Part shown: positions 1 through 8,691 of the stretch, piece by piece | Layout of the letters: each line of letters begins with the position of its first letter | Numbering within the stretch: position 1 is the first letter of the stretch | DNA from: Sediminicoccus rosea | GTDB lineage: Bacteria > Pseudomonadota > Alphaproteobacteria > Acetobacterales > Acetobacteraceae | DNA: 64,000 nt | NCBI RefSeq assembly: GCF_033547095.1 | Contig: NZ_CP137852.1 | Location: forward strand, 1,047,501 to 1,111,500 | Reading direction: 5' to 3' | Notes under the pieces: generated by a model | Told to the model about the DNA's origin: nothing | Databases searched by the model: none | The model's input: the letters and a program-made list of their open reading frames with translations, nothing else | Made by a program: the position numbers and the translations under genes

Positions 1-39
1 CGGCCAGAGCAACGCCGCGATCGGGGGAAGGGCCCGCAT
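1..39 (-). CDS. Start of an exported protein (partial, runs off the window)
   Basis: Only the first 13 codons are inside the window, reading MRALPPIAALLWP. The ATG shares its A with the TGA stop of the C39 peptidase gene (TGATG), the coupling style seen repeatedly in this window. A basic residue followed by a hydrophobic run looks like the beginning of a signal peptide. It would be the fourth gene of the operon transcribed leftward from about position 2245. Function cannot be judged from so short a piece. Confidence 0.45.
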   Translation of the reverse strand, partial: MRALPPIAALLWP

Positions 40-704
40 CAATAGGGGATCGGGAAGCTGGTGAGCGGCATGACCATGCCCTGGATGGCGCGCGCGAGGC
101 TGGTCTCGACCGAGACGCCGTCCCGCACGGCCTGGAGGGGGGAGGTGTTGGGCAGCCCGTCGCCACGGCGCCAGACGGCCAGCACGGCCCCGGTGAATTC
201 GCGGCGGAACTCGTCATCCAGCATGGTGACCTGGCCGCGGATGGGGTCGGCCAGGTAGTGGAAGCCGTCGCGGCTGGCGCGGAGCACGGAGAAGTGTTCC
301 CACTCGCCCTTGTCGAGATGGATGATGACGGGGCCGGCGATGCGCGGCAACTCGCGCACCTCGATCCGGGCGGCCTGGGCGGAGAAGCCGAGCTGGCCGG
401 CGGCGAAGATCAGGTCCTCGAGGGAGAAGCCGGTCTCCTGCTTGCGGTGCCACTCGGCCTCGGTCGGGTAGCGGCGCATGAGCATTCCGATCACCTCGGC
501 CTCGCTGGTGGGGCGGCCCAGGTAGTGGGTGAGCAGCGTGGCGAGCGAGGCGCTGCCGCAGGAGAATTCCAGCACCTGGCGGACGACGTTCGAGAAGCGC
601 CGCTGCTGCCAGGATTGCGGCCGGCGCATCAGCGGTTCCTGCGCGCGGGCCTCGAGGGGCGCCAGGGCGGCGAGGGCGAGGAGGGTGCGGCGTGAGGGGC
701 GCAT
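39..704 (-). CDS. Exported C39-family cysteine peptidase, FapD-like
   Basis: A 221-residue protein with an N-terminal signal sequence (RRTLLALAALAPLEARAQ, cleavage near residue 21) followed by a papain-like C39 domain. Visible catalytic elements are Gln43 and Cys49 in RQVLEFSCGSASLATLL, His137 in WEHFSV and Asp153 in YLADPIRG. C39 domains usually sit on ABC exporters and cut double-glycine leaders. A free-standing, exported C39 protein of this length is what FapD is in Pseudomonas amyloid operons. The gene begins 2 bp after the beta-barrel gene, and its stop overlaps the next start. I infer that it processes a substrate exported by the neighbouring pore, possibly the small Tyr-rich protein; no substrate site is proven. 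Confidence 0.8.
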   Translation of the reverse strand: MRPSRRTLLALAALAPLEARAQEPLMRRPQSWQQRRFSNVVRQVLEFSCGSASLATLLTHYLGRPTSEAEVIGMLMRRYPTEAEWHRKQETGFSLEDLIFAAGQLGFSAQAARIEVRELPRIAGPVIIHLDKGEWEHFSVLRASRDGFHYLADPIRGQVTMLDDEFRREFTGAVLAVWRRGDGLPNTSPLQAVRDGVSVETSLARAIQGMVMPLTSFPIPY

Positions 705-706
705 CG

Positions 707-1855
707 TCAGAACCTGTAGCGAAGGCCGAGACCGACCTGGACATTGGGGCTTTCGGACACGAGGCCCATGCCGAGCGAGGGTTCGATCCAGAGGCCCTGG
801 GCCAGGCGCTGCACGAGGGAGAGGCGAAACACCGCGGCCTCGCTCGCCGTGGCGCGGTACTGGATGGAATTGGCCTGCAGGGCCGCAGTGTAGTTGCCGA
901 TGAAGGTGAAGCCGAGGGTGGAGCGATCGCTCAGCGCGAAGCTGACCCCGGCATTGTAGCTGATGCGCCAGCCCGGCCTGAAGGTGATGCCCGACTGCTC
1001 GACGGGGAAGGCATATTCATAGGCGATGCCCCCGAAGATCACGAGCGGGTCCACCGTCTTGAACATCTGCACGCCGCCCCGCAACGCCCAGGCGGCGCGG
1101 GTGGAGATGAACTGCGTGATGTCCACCGGAACCTGTTGCGATGTGATTCCCTGCTCCGGATTCACAAAGGGCGAGGGGCCGGTCGGCGTGACGAGGGCCG
1201 CGGTGAAGACGGCGCCGGGGCGGTATTCGCGCTCGCCCCAGCCGCGGATGTTCACCTGCGCGGTCACGTCGCCCATCGCCCGCGTCTCGCGGTCGGTCAC
1301 GAAGGTGGGCGAGAACTCGAAGGAGCGGGTGGCGATGAAGAAGGGCACGGTGACCGAGGCCTCCACGCCGTCCAGCAGGCCGACGCGGCCGGTCAGCACG
1401 GCGGAGCCGCTGCGGTCGGAGGAGACGGTGCGGCGGTCCCGCAGGTAGCCGAGGTCGAGCGAGAGTTCGGCCTTGCCGGGGCGAAGCGTCACGGCCTGGT
1501 CGCGGAAGACGAAGGCCTCTTGCGGGATTTCCTCCTCGCGCGGGTCGCGCAGGCGGCTGGCGGGTTCGGTGGGGGGCGGGGCGGGGGTGGCCACCGGTGC
1601 GATCGGGGCTGGCGCAGGGGCGGCGGCGCTTGCTGCGGCGGGGCGGGCGGGCGCCGGGCGCGTGGTCCGCTGCGGCGAGCGCTCGAGCTGCTCCAGCCGC
1701 TGCTCCAGCAGGCGGATGCGTTCCATCAGCGCGGCACGGTCGCCGTCGGACTGGGCGATGGCGGGGAAGGCCGCGCTCCCGAGGAGAAGGAGCGCGGCGG
1801 AAAGGCTTGCCCTCTTGGCGATGCGGGGCCTGACATCCTGTCGGCGCGATGGCAT
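707..1855 (-). CDS. Outer-membrane beta-barrel protein with N-terminal coiled coil, FapF-like
   Basis: A 382-residue protein. Residues 1-34 form a signal peptide ending AIA-Q. Residues about 38-60 are a short Leu-rich coiled coil (MERIRLLEQRLEQLER). Residues about 61-105 are a Pro/Ala/Thr linker, and from about 110 the sequence alternates polar and hydrophobic residues and ends GLGLRYRF, a typical outer-membrane barrel terminus with C-terminal Phe. This order (signal, coiled coil, disordered linker, barrel) is that of FapF, the trimeric pore that exports Fap amyloid. It also fits generic phenol-degradation-type 'transporter' barrels. It sits between the small exported protein (7-bp gap) and the C39 peptidase (2-bp gap), so the three genes form one unit. 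The Fap assignment is by architecture, not by alignment. Confidence 0.75.
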   Translation of the reverse strand: MPSRRQDVRPRIAKRASLSAALLLLGSAAFPAIAQSDGDRAALMERIRLLEQRLEQLERSPQRTTRPAPARPAAASAAAPAPAPIAPVATPAPPPTEPASRLRDPREEEIPQEAFVFRDQAVTLRPGKAELSLDLGYLRDRRTVSSDRSGSAVLTGRVGLLDGVEASVTVPFFIATRSFEFSPTFVTDRETRAMGDVTAQVNIRGWGEREYRPGAVFTAALVTPTGPSPFVNPEQGITSQQVPVDITQFISTRAAWALRGGVQMFKTVDPLVIFGGIAYEYAFPVEQSGITFRPGWRISYNAGVSFALSDRSTLGFTFIGNYTAALQANSIQYRATASEAAVFRLSLVQRLAQGLWIEPSLGMGLVSESPNVQVGLGLRYRF

Positions 1856-1862
1856 GGGGCGG

Positions 1863-2216
1863 CTACATGCCGGCCGCGGAATAGGCCGCCGCCCAGGCGC
1901 TGTAGAGATGCGCGTAATAGGCGTACCACGCGGCAGCCGTGTACCAGGACTGCTCCTGCGCGGAGCCGCTCACCGAGTAGTAGCGGGCATAGAACGCGAA
2001 GACATAGGCGCTGTAGGAGAAGGAGACGGCAAGCCCGCCGAAGTAGTTGGCCAGCTCGCCCCGCGCCGTGATGTCCCGCGCCGCCTCCTGCGAGATGGCC
2101 TCGATGGTCGCGCCGCCGAAGATCGGGCTGCGATCCGCCCAGGCGGGCGTCTGGAAGATGGCGGCGAGCGTCAGGCTGGCCGCCAGCCAGAGTCGTGAGA
2201 GTTTGGTGAGCATCAT
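1863..2216 (-). CDS. Small exported Tyr/Ala-rich protein, unknown
   Basis: A 117-residue protein with a clear signal peptide (LWLAASLTLAAIFQTPAWA, cleavage near residue 27). The mature part is about 90 residues and starts with an ordinary segment. It ends in an aromatic tract rich in Tyr, Trp, Ala and Ser (SAYVFAFYARYYSVSG, then WYTAAAWYAYYAHLYSAW). I count about 12 Tyr and 3 Trp and no Cys. It is first in the operon with the barrel protein and C39 peptidase, so it may be the exported or processed product, but it lacks the long repeats of FapB/C. The two Met codons in tandem leave the exact start open by one codon. I do not recognise the family. Confidence 0.7.
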   Translation of the reverse strand: MMLTKLSRLWLAASLTLAAIFQTPAWADRSPIFGGATIEAISQEAARDITARGELANYFGGLAVSFSYSAYVFAFYARYYSVSGSAQEQSWYTAAAWYAYYAHLYSAWAAAYSAAGM

Positions 2217-2245
2217 GAGGGACCGTCCTTTTTTGGGGGTCCCTC
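2217..2245 (-). promoter_or_regulatory. Hairpin that presents the ribosome binding site in its loop
   Basis: Perfect 8-bp arms GAGGGACC (2217-2224) and GGTCCCTC (2238-2245) enclose a 13-nt loop. In the mRNA the loop reads CCCAAAAAAGGAC, which contains the only good Shine-Dalgarno sequence (AAAGGA), and the 3' arm ends directly at the ATG of the small exported protein. Such an arrangement could tune translation initiation of the operon's first gene. The structure is seen in the sequence; a regulatory role is inference. Confidence 0.55.
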
Positions 2246-2286
2246 ACGCTATCGAGGCCGGCTTAAGACAAGGTGAAGCGGCGGCC

Positions 2287-3624
2287 TCAGGCCGGTGGGT
2301 AGAGATCCGCCCGCGTCAGCGGCAGGCCCGAGGGGCCGCGGGTGCGCTTGGTGGCGACGGTCTGGAAGATGCAGACCGTCCCGCGCTCGAAGGCCAGCGC
2401 GCAGCCGGCGAGATAGAGCAGCCAGATGCGCGTCTTGGCGGCCCCCACCTCGGCCTCGGCGGCCTTGCGGTTGGCGTAGAGGCGTTCGGTCCAGATGCGG
2501 CAGGTGCGGCCGTAATGCTCGCGCCAGTTCTCGGTGTCATGGATCTCGAAGCCGTTGCGCTCCATGGAATCCGTGCTGCCACCGATGTGGTCCAGCTCGC
2601 CCCCCGGGAAGATGTAGTTCACCAGCGCCGCGAATTCCGGACGCTTCTTGCGGAACTCCCGTTCGTTCTTCTTCATCGGGCGCGCGATGGCGTGGTGCAG
2701 GTAGATGCCGCGCGGCCGCAGCAGGTTGCGGATCTGGCGGAAATAGCCCTCGCGGTTGTCGAGGCCGATCGCCTCATACATCCCGATGGAGGCGATCTTG
2801 TCGAACTCCATCCCTTCCAGGCTGCGGAAGTCGCGCAGCTCGATCGTCACGCGGTCTTCCAGCCCCAGGCGCTTCACCTTCGCCACCGCGAAATCGTACT
2901 GCGCCTGGCTCAGCGTCACGCCATGCGCCTTCGCGCCATAATGCTGCGCCGCGTGGCAGACGAGGCCGCCCCAGCCGCAGCCGATATCCAGCATGCGGTC
3001 GCCCGGCTGCAGGCGCAGCTTGCGGCAGATCATGTCGAGCTTGGCCTGCTGCGCCTCGGCGATGCTGTCATTGCCGTTGGGGAAGTAGGCGCAGGTGTAG
3101 ACCATCTCGGGGTCGAGGAAGAGCGCGTAGAACTCGTTCGACAGGTCGTAGTGGAACTGGATCAGCGCTGTGTCGTCACGCCCCGCCTCGAAGCGTGCCG
3201 TCTGCGCGCCGGCATAGGCGTGGCTCGGGTTGGCCTCGCCCGGCCCGAAAAAGAAGGGCAGCAGCGCGCGGAAGGCCGCGAACTTGTCGATCTGCTTCAG
3301 CAGCCCCCGCGTGCGCCGGTTGCCGATGCGATCGGAGAAGGCGAGCAGGCTGCCGCCCTCCAGGTCAATCTTCCCCTCGGCCATCAGGTCGAAGAGCGTC
3401 GGCGTCTTGGGCTTGCGCAACAGGCGCGTGATGGCGGCTGGGTCGTTGATGGCCAGCGCCAGGTCCCCGCTCCAGCGCGAGCCGAGCGGCACCGCCTCGC
3501 CATCCCAGAGCCGCACGGCGAGGTCGAGCTCGAGCTTGCTGCCGAGATCGGCGATCAGGCGGCGCAGGGCCGCGATCCGGCGGTCCGGCGTGGCAAGGGG
3601 GGATCGGTTGGGTTCGGGCGCCAT
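2287..3624 (-). CDS. Cyclopropane-fatty-acyl-phospholipid synthase family methyltransferase
   Basis: A 445-residue SAM-dependent enzyme of the CFA synthase family, which adds a methylene group across cis double bonds of membrane phospholipid acyl chains at the inner membrane surface. An N-terminal lipid-binding-type region of about 150 residues precedes the signature HYDLSNEFYALFLD (residues about 158-171), the SAM motif I MLDIGCGWGGL (211-221), and further motifs such as SIGMYEAIG and HHAI. Length is slightly above E. coli Cfa. The gene lies 70 bp upstream of the hairpin-led export operon on the same strand, so read-through is possible. Family assignment is firm; whether the product is a plain cyclopropane or another modified lipid is not determined. 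Confidence 0.9.
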   Translation of the reverse strand: MAPEPNRSPLATPDRRIAALRRLIADLGSKLELDLAVRLWDGEAVPLGSRWSGDLALAINDPAAITRLLRKPKTPTLFDLMAEGKIDLEGGSLLAFSDRIGNRRTRGLLKQIDKFAAFRALLPFFFGPGEANPSHAYAGAQTARFEAGRDDTALIQFHYDLSNEFYALFLDPEMVYTCAYFPNGNDSIAEAQQAKLDMICRKLRLQPGDRMLDIGCGWGGLVCHAAQHYGAKAHGVTLSQAQYDFAVAKVKRLGLEDRVTIELRDFRSLEGMEFDKIASIGMYEAIGLDNREGYFRQIRNLLRPRGIYLHHAIARPMKKNEREFRKKRPEFAALVNYIFPGGELDHIGGSTDSMERNGFEIHDTENWREHYGRTCRIWTERLYANRKAAEAEVGAAKTRIWLLYLAGCALAFERGTVCIFQTVATKRTRGPSGLPLTRADLYPPA

Positions 3625-3682
3625 GGTGGCGCCCTCATAAGCGCAAGCCCGCCGGCGCGGAAGGGTGCGGGGGAATGCCCCC

Positions 3683-3868
3683 TCAGCCGACCTTGCGCAT
3701 CACGAAATCCGTCTTGGCCGCGCCGCAATCCGGGCAGGACCAGGTCTCCGGCACGTCGCGCCAGCGGGTGCCGGGCGGCAGGCCATCCTCCGGCGCGCCC
3801 TTGGCCTCGTCATAGACGTAGCTGCACAGCTCGCATTCCCAGACGTGGAACGGTTCCTCGGCGCTCAT
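3683..3868 (-). CDS. Rubredoxin
   Basis: A 61-residue small iron protein with the two metal-binding knuckles CELC (residues 12-15) and CPDC (45-48). Between them lies the family pattern [18 protein letters not shown] with the conserved GLPPGT turn. Four cysteines hold one Fe for single-electron transfer in the cytosol, commonly to alkane hydroxylases, rubrerythrins or peroxide-reducing enzymes. A GAGGGAGG ribosome binding site lies just upstream of this ATG, which excludes the much longer in-frame extension that reads antisense through the deaminase gene. It is divergent from the deaminase (81-bp gap). No redox partner is adjacent, so the electron acceptor is unknown. Confidence 0.92.
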   Translation of the reverse strand: MSAEEPFHVWECELCSYVYDEAKGAPEDGLPPGTRWRDVPETWSCPDCGAAKTDFVMRKVG

Positions 3869-3949
3869 GCGGCCCTCCCTCGATCGGGGGCGAGCATCGG
3901 AAGCACGCGCCGCTTCCGTCAAGCCCGGGCGGCGTGGCAGGTTGGATTC

Positions 3950-4429
3950 ATGCCGTCCGATCATATCGCCATGCTCCGCCACAGCCTCGCCGTCGCCCGC
4001 CGGGCGCGGCAGAACGGCAAGCACCCCTTCGGCGCCATCCTGGTGGATGCCGAAGGCCGCGTGCTGATGGAACAGGAGAACGCCTTCGACACGGAGGGCC
4101 GGACCGGCCATGCCGAGACGGTGCTGAGCCGCCGCGCCTGTGCCGCCTACACGGCGGAAGAACTGGCGCAGACCACGATGTATGTGAGCGCCGAGCCCTG
4201 CGCCATGTGCGCCGGCAGCCTCTACTGGGCCGGCATCGGGCGCCTCGTCTATGCGATGAGCGAGCACAAGCTCGGCCGCATCATCGGCCCGCACCCGGAC
4301 AATCTGACGCTGGACCTGCCCTGCCGCACCGTGCTGGCGGCCGGCCAACGCCCGGTGGAGGTGATCGGCCCGCTGCTGGAGGATGACGCGGAGGCGGTGG
4401 CGCTGCACGATGGCGCCTGGGATCACTGA
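3950..4429 (+). CDS. Nucleoside/guanine deaminase-like zinc enzyme
   Basis: A 159-residue protein of the cytidine deaminase-like fold. It shows the zinc ligands and catalytic Glu in [11 protein letters not shown] and the paired cysteines in [14 protein letters not shown] (PCxxC). The sequence around [15 protein letters not shown] and the C-terminal [12 protein letters not shown] fit the guanine deaminase/tRNA-adenosine deaminase-like group rather than cytidine deaminase. It catalyses hydrolytic deamination of a purine base or nucleoside in the cytosol; the exact substrate cannot be read from the sequence. The ATG at 3950 is the natural start ([17 protein letters not shown] follows); a second Met seven codons on is an alternative. 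The stop is 2 bp from the convergent GST gene. Confidence 0.85.
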   Translation: MPSDHIAMLRHSLAVARRARQNGKHPFGAILVDAEGRVLMEQENAFDTEGRTGHAETVLSRRACAAYTAEELAQTTMYVSAEPCAMCAGSLYWAGIGRLVYAMSEHKLGRIIGPHPDNLTLDLPCRTVLAAGQRPVEVIGPLLEDDAEAVALHDGAWDH

Positions 4430-4431
4430 AC

Positions 4432-5013
4432 TCAGCGCGGCAGCTCATACCCCGTCGCGGCCTCGTCCCGCAGCACGCGCTGCACGGCCGGGCGCGCCAG
4501 CACCCGGTCGTGATGCGCGGTGAGGCGCGGGAATTCCCCCGGCTCCAGCGTCGCGCCGCCCCGGAAGCGCCAGAACAGCCGGAACAGGTGGATATCCGCG
4601 ATGGAAAAGGCCGCGCCCAGCGCATAGGGCCCATCCCCCAGCCGCGCCTCGGCCTGCGCCCAGACCGTGCGGGCATGCTCCAGCCCCTGCCGCCGGGCGG
4701 GGTGCACGGTCGCGGCCAGGAAGCTCATCCAGGAGATCGCCCGCGCCTCCGCCATGGCGCCTTCGGGCAGCAGGTGGGCCTCGGGGTGGCGGCGGGCCAG
4801 CCAGAAGAGGATCGCTGCCACCTCGGTCAGCGGCCCCTCCGGCGTCACCAGCACCGGAACCTGCCCGGCCGGGTTCAGCGCCAGGAATTCGGGCGTCCGC
4901 GTCTCCCGTGCCGCCAGGGAGACCGGCCGCGCCTCGAATTCCGCCCCCACCTCATGCAGCGCGATATGCGCCGCCATGGAACTGGACCCCGGCGCCAGAT
5001 AGAGGGTCAGCAC
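4432..5013 (-). CDS. Glutathione S-transferase family protein
   Basis: About 193 residues. The N-terminal thioredoxin-like half opens with [18 protein letters not shown] and has the cis-Pro segment [18 protein letters not shown]. The all-helical C-terminal half carries the [12 protein letters not shown] helix (N-capping ADI) typical of GSTs. I chose the GTG start at 5013 because a strong GGGGAGGG sequence (complement of 5021-5027) is correctly spaced from it, whereas the upstream TTG at 5019 would be only 2 nt away. Cytosolic glutathione conjugation or peroxide reduction is the family role; the substrate is unknown. It is divergent from ettA with a 74-bp gap. Confidence 0.85.
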   Translation of the reverse strand: MLTLYLAPGSSSMAAHIALHEVGAEFEARPVSLAARETRTPEFLALNPAGQVPVLVTPEGPLTEVAAILFWLARRHPEAHLLPEGAMAEARAISWMSFLAATVHPARRQGLEHARTVWAQAEARLGDGPYALGAAFSIADIHLFRLFWRFRGGATLEPGEFPRLTAHHDRVLARPAVQRVLRDEAATGYELPR

Positions 5014-5087
5014 CGCCAAGCCCTCCCCATCCGCATCGTCATGGGATAGAAGCCGCGCATCCCTCTCCTTCCCTGCAGGACCGAGCC

Positions 5088-6767
<1,680 letters not shown>

Positions 6768-6770
6768 CCG

Positions 6771-7349
6771 ATGATCGAATCCGCCTATGCGCCCGGCGTG
6801 CTCGTCGTGGGTCCTGATGAGGTGGGCATCGCCTGCCGCTACAAGGCGGGGCCCTTCGCGCGCAGCACGGATGAGGGCGGCCATGCGGATGCGATCCTGC
6901 CGCGCGGCGTCCCCGTGGGCTATTACGCGCGCACCAGGCGGGACCGGCGCCTCGCGCTGATCGCGCCCGGCATGGTGCGCGATGCGCAAGCCCTGCTGCG
7001 CGACCGGCCGGAATACATGCGCGCGGCCGAGGCGCGGGCGCGTATCTGCCCCACCACCTTCTGCATCCTGCGCGTGGGCGAATCCCGTGCGGCGGATTTC
7101 GTGAGCGTCTGGCAGGAGATCGCCGAGAAGCCGCCGCTCTTCCTGGCCGTCGGCGGCAATTGCGCGCAGGTGATCGCGGGTGCGCTGATCCGCATCGGCG
7201 CCATGCCGCGCGGCTGGATCCGCCCCGGCAGCCCCGATGGGCTCTTCCGCGCCCTGCATGCGGCCGCACCCCTTGCGCGCATCGCCACCGGCTTCGCCGA
7301 GTTCGAGCCCGACGAGGCCGGCGGCTACCTGATCCGGCTGGAAGGCTGA
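6771..7349 (+). CDS. Conserved hypothetical protein behind ettA
   Basis: A 192-residue protein with no signal peptide or membrane helix. I do not recognise a named domain. The second half contains FLAVGGNCAQVIAGALIRIG followed by GWIRPGSPDGLFRAL, a layout reminiscent of papain-like or permuted NlpC/P60-like folds in which an Asn-Cys pair starts a helix. Cys131, with His38 in DEGGHAD, could be an active-site pair, but this is a weak resemblance only. The start lies 3 bp after the ettA stop and the GNAT gene follows 4 bp later, so the three genes are probably co-transcribed. Confidence 0.7.
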   Translation: MIESAYAPGVLVVGPDEVGIACRYKAGPFARSTDEGGHADAILPRGVPVGYYARTRRDRRLALIAPGMVRDAQALLRDRPEYMRAAEARARICPTTFCILRVGESRAADFVSVWQEIAEKPPLFLAVGGNCAQVIAGALIRIGAMPRGWIRPGSPDGLFRALHAAAPLARIATGFAEFEPDEAGGYLIRLEG

Positions 7350-7353
7350 GGCG

Positions 7354-7875
7354 GTGTCCCAGGTCCTGGGCCAGCGGCGCAGCATCACCACCGCCCGCCT
7401 CTCGCTGCTGCCGCCCGGTCTCGAGCACCTGCCGGACCTGATCCGGCTGAAGGCGGATGAGGCGGTGTTCGGCTACATGCTGCACGGCACCCGCACGCCC
7501 GAGCGCACGCGCGAGGAACTCGAGGACGACATCGATTTCTGGCAGGTGCGCGGCTACGGCACCTGGAGTGTGTTTCTCCGCGAGACGGGCGAATTCCTCG
7601 GCATTGCGGGGCTCATGGAGCGGCCGGATGGGCGGGGTGTCGCGGTGCGCTTCGCGCTCTGGCCTGAATGTCGCGGCAAGGGCTACGCGCGCGAGGCGGC
7701 GCGGGCCGCGCTGGAATTCGGCCATGCGGTGGGGCTGAAGCGCATCATCGGCGTGGCGCGGGAAACCAACCTTGCCTCACGCGCCGTGCTGGCGGATTGC
7801 GGCATGCGTGAATGCGGCGAGTTCCAGCATCGCGGCCATCGCATGGTGGTGTTCGAAAGCCTGGCGCCGGCCTAG
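7354..7875 (+). CDS. GNAT-family N-acetyltransferase (RimJ/RimL type)
   Basis: A 173-residue acetyltransferase starting at GTG. The acyl-CoA-binding region is visible as FALWPECRGKGYAREAARAA (the R/Q-x-x-G-x-G/A loop is RGKGYA). The RimJ/RimL-like strand-helix ending IIGVARETNLASRAVLADCG follows, with ECGEFQHRGHRMVVFE at the C-terminus. The family transfers an acetyl group from acetyl-CoA to an amine, either a protein N-terminus or a small molecule; the acceptor is unknown. It is the last gene of the short unit beginning at ettA and is followed by a dispersed palindromic repeat before a convergent gene. Confidence 0.85.
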   Translation: MSQVLGQRRSITTARLSLLPPGLEHLPDLIRLKADEAVFGYMLHGTRTPERTREELEDDIDFWQVRGYGTWSVFLRETGEFLGIAGLMERPDGRGVAVRFALWPECRGKGYAREAARAALEFGHAVGLKRIIGVARETNLASRAVLADCGMRECGEFQHRGHRMVVFESLAPA

Positions 7876-7929
7876 ATCACGCTGCGTCCATAGGCGTCCA
7901 CGCCGCATGGTCCAGCCTTCGCGGGGAGG

Positions 7930-7975
7930 GTGATTCGGCGTTTCGGCGATGCCGCCGCAACGCATCATGCGCTAG
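7930..7975 (-). repeat. Dispersed palindromic element, copy 1
   Basis: A 46-bp element read on the minus strand: it starts at the CTAG containing the TAG stop of the 7972-8583 gene and contains GATGCGTTGCGGCG, a short spacer, then ATCGCCGAAACGC. It is almost identical to 52271-52316 and clearly related to 13093-13141. The inner GGCG/CGCC and outer GCGTT/AACGC-type arms can fold into a hairpin. It lies between two convergent genes. Confidence 0.75.
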
Positions 7976-8583
7976 CCGGGCTTCGGCGCCTCGAAGGGCA
8001 GGATGGTGCTGCCTTCCGGTCGGCCCAGCGGCGCATCTGCCACGGCCCGCGCGGGCTGGCTCTGCGCCGCGATCTGGCGGGCATGGCGGTCGAATTCCGA
8101 GAGCATGATGAGCGTATTGCTGCGCGCCCGCCGCACATAGGGTGCCCAGAGCAGGGCGACGCTGCCGCGCTCCTCCGGCGCGAAGGCGGCGAGGCCGTCG
8201 AGATCCGCATGCAGGGTGCGCAGGGCCTGCGCCGTGCTGCTGCCGGCGGTATAGCCCTGCAGCCGCAGCCTGAGCCGCAGCGCCTGTGCCCGATGCAGCA
8301 GGGGCGGGCCTTCGCGCCGCAGCAGCGCGATGACACGGGCCACCGTCTCCTGCGTGCCGGAGAGAAGATCGTGATGCTCCGCCTCATGCGCTTCCAGCGC
8401 TTCCATGCGTTCGAAGACGCTCTCCAGCGCCTCCAGGCTGCGCGCCATGGCGTGCAGCGCCTGGCAGGTGCGCTGGATGAGGGGCTGCAGTGCGGTGGAA
8501 TCGGCCCCGGCCGGTGCGTTGACGGCGGGTGGCGCCTCGTTCGCCTCGGGGGCCGGCGGGTCGGAGGGGAGGCTTTGCGGCAT
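7972..8583 (-). CDS. Hypothetical protein, helical, unknown
   Basis: About 203 residues from the ATG at 8583, preferred over the GTG at 8604 because a GGGAAAAG sequence precedes it. The first 30 residues are Pro/Ala-rich and probably disordered. Residues about 35-150 are predicted helical (LIQRTCQALHAMARSLEALE, FERMEALEAHEAEHHDLL), with heptad-like spacing suggestive of coiled coil. A basic stretch, RAQALRLRLRLQGY, follows. There is no signal peptide or membrane segment. It stands alone between two convergent or differently oriented neighbours. No family recognised. Confidence 0.6.
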   Translation of the reverse strand: MPQSLPSDPPAPEANEAPPAVNAPAGADSTALQPLIQRTCQALHAMARSLEALESVFERMEALEAHEAEHHDLLSGTQETVARVIALLRREGPPLLHRAQALRLRLRLQGYTAGSSTAQALRTLHADLDGLAAFAPEERGSVALLWAPYVRRARSNTLIMLSEFDRHARQIAAQSQPARAVADAPLGRPEGSTILPFEAPKPG

Positions 8584-8691
8584 GGGCTTTTCCCGGTCTC
8601 TCACCGCGGCGCCAGGCTGGCCCGCGGCGCCGTCCTTCGCGGCTGTCCGCCGAGAGATGCGCGCAAAAGGTGAAGCCTTCGTGAAGGCGGC

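Noticed and set aside
2047-4386. A 779-codon plus-strand open frame opposite the CFA synthase
   Set aside because: Composition is that of a GC-rich shadow, and it would run across the small exported protein, CFA synthase and rubredoxin genes, which are all well supported on the other strand.
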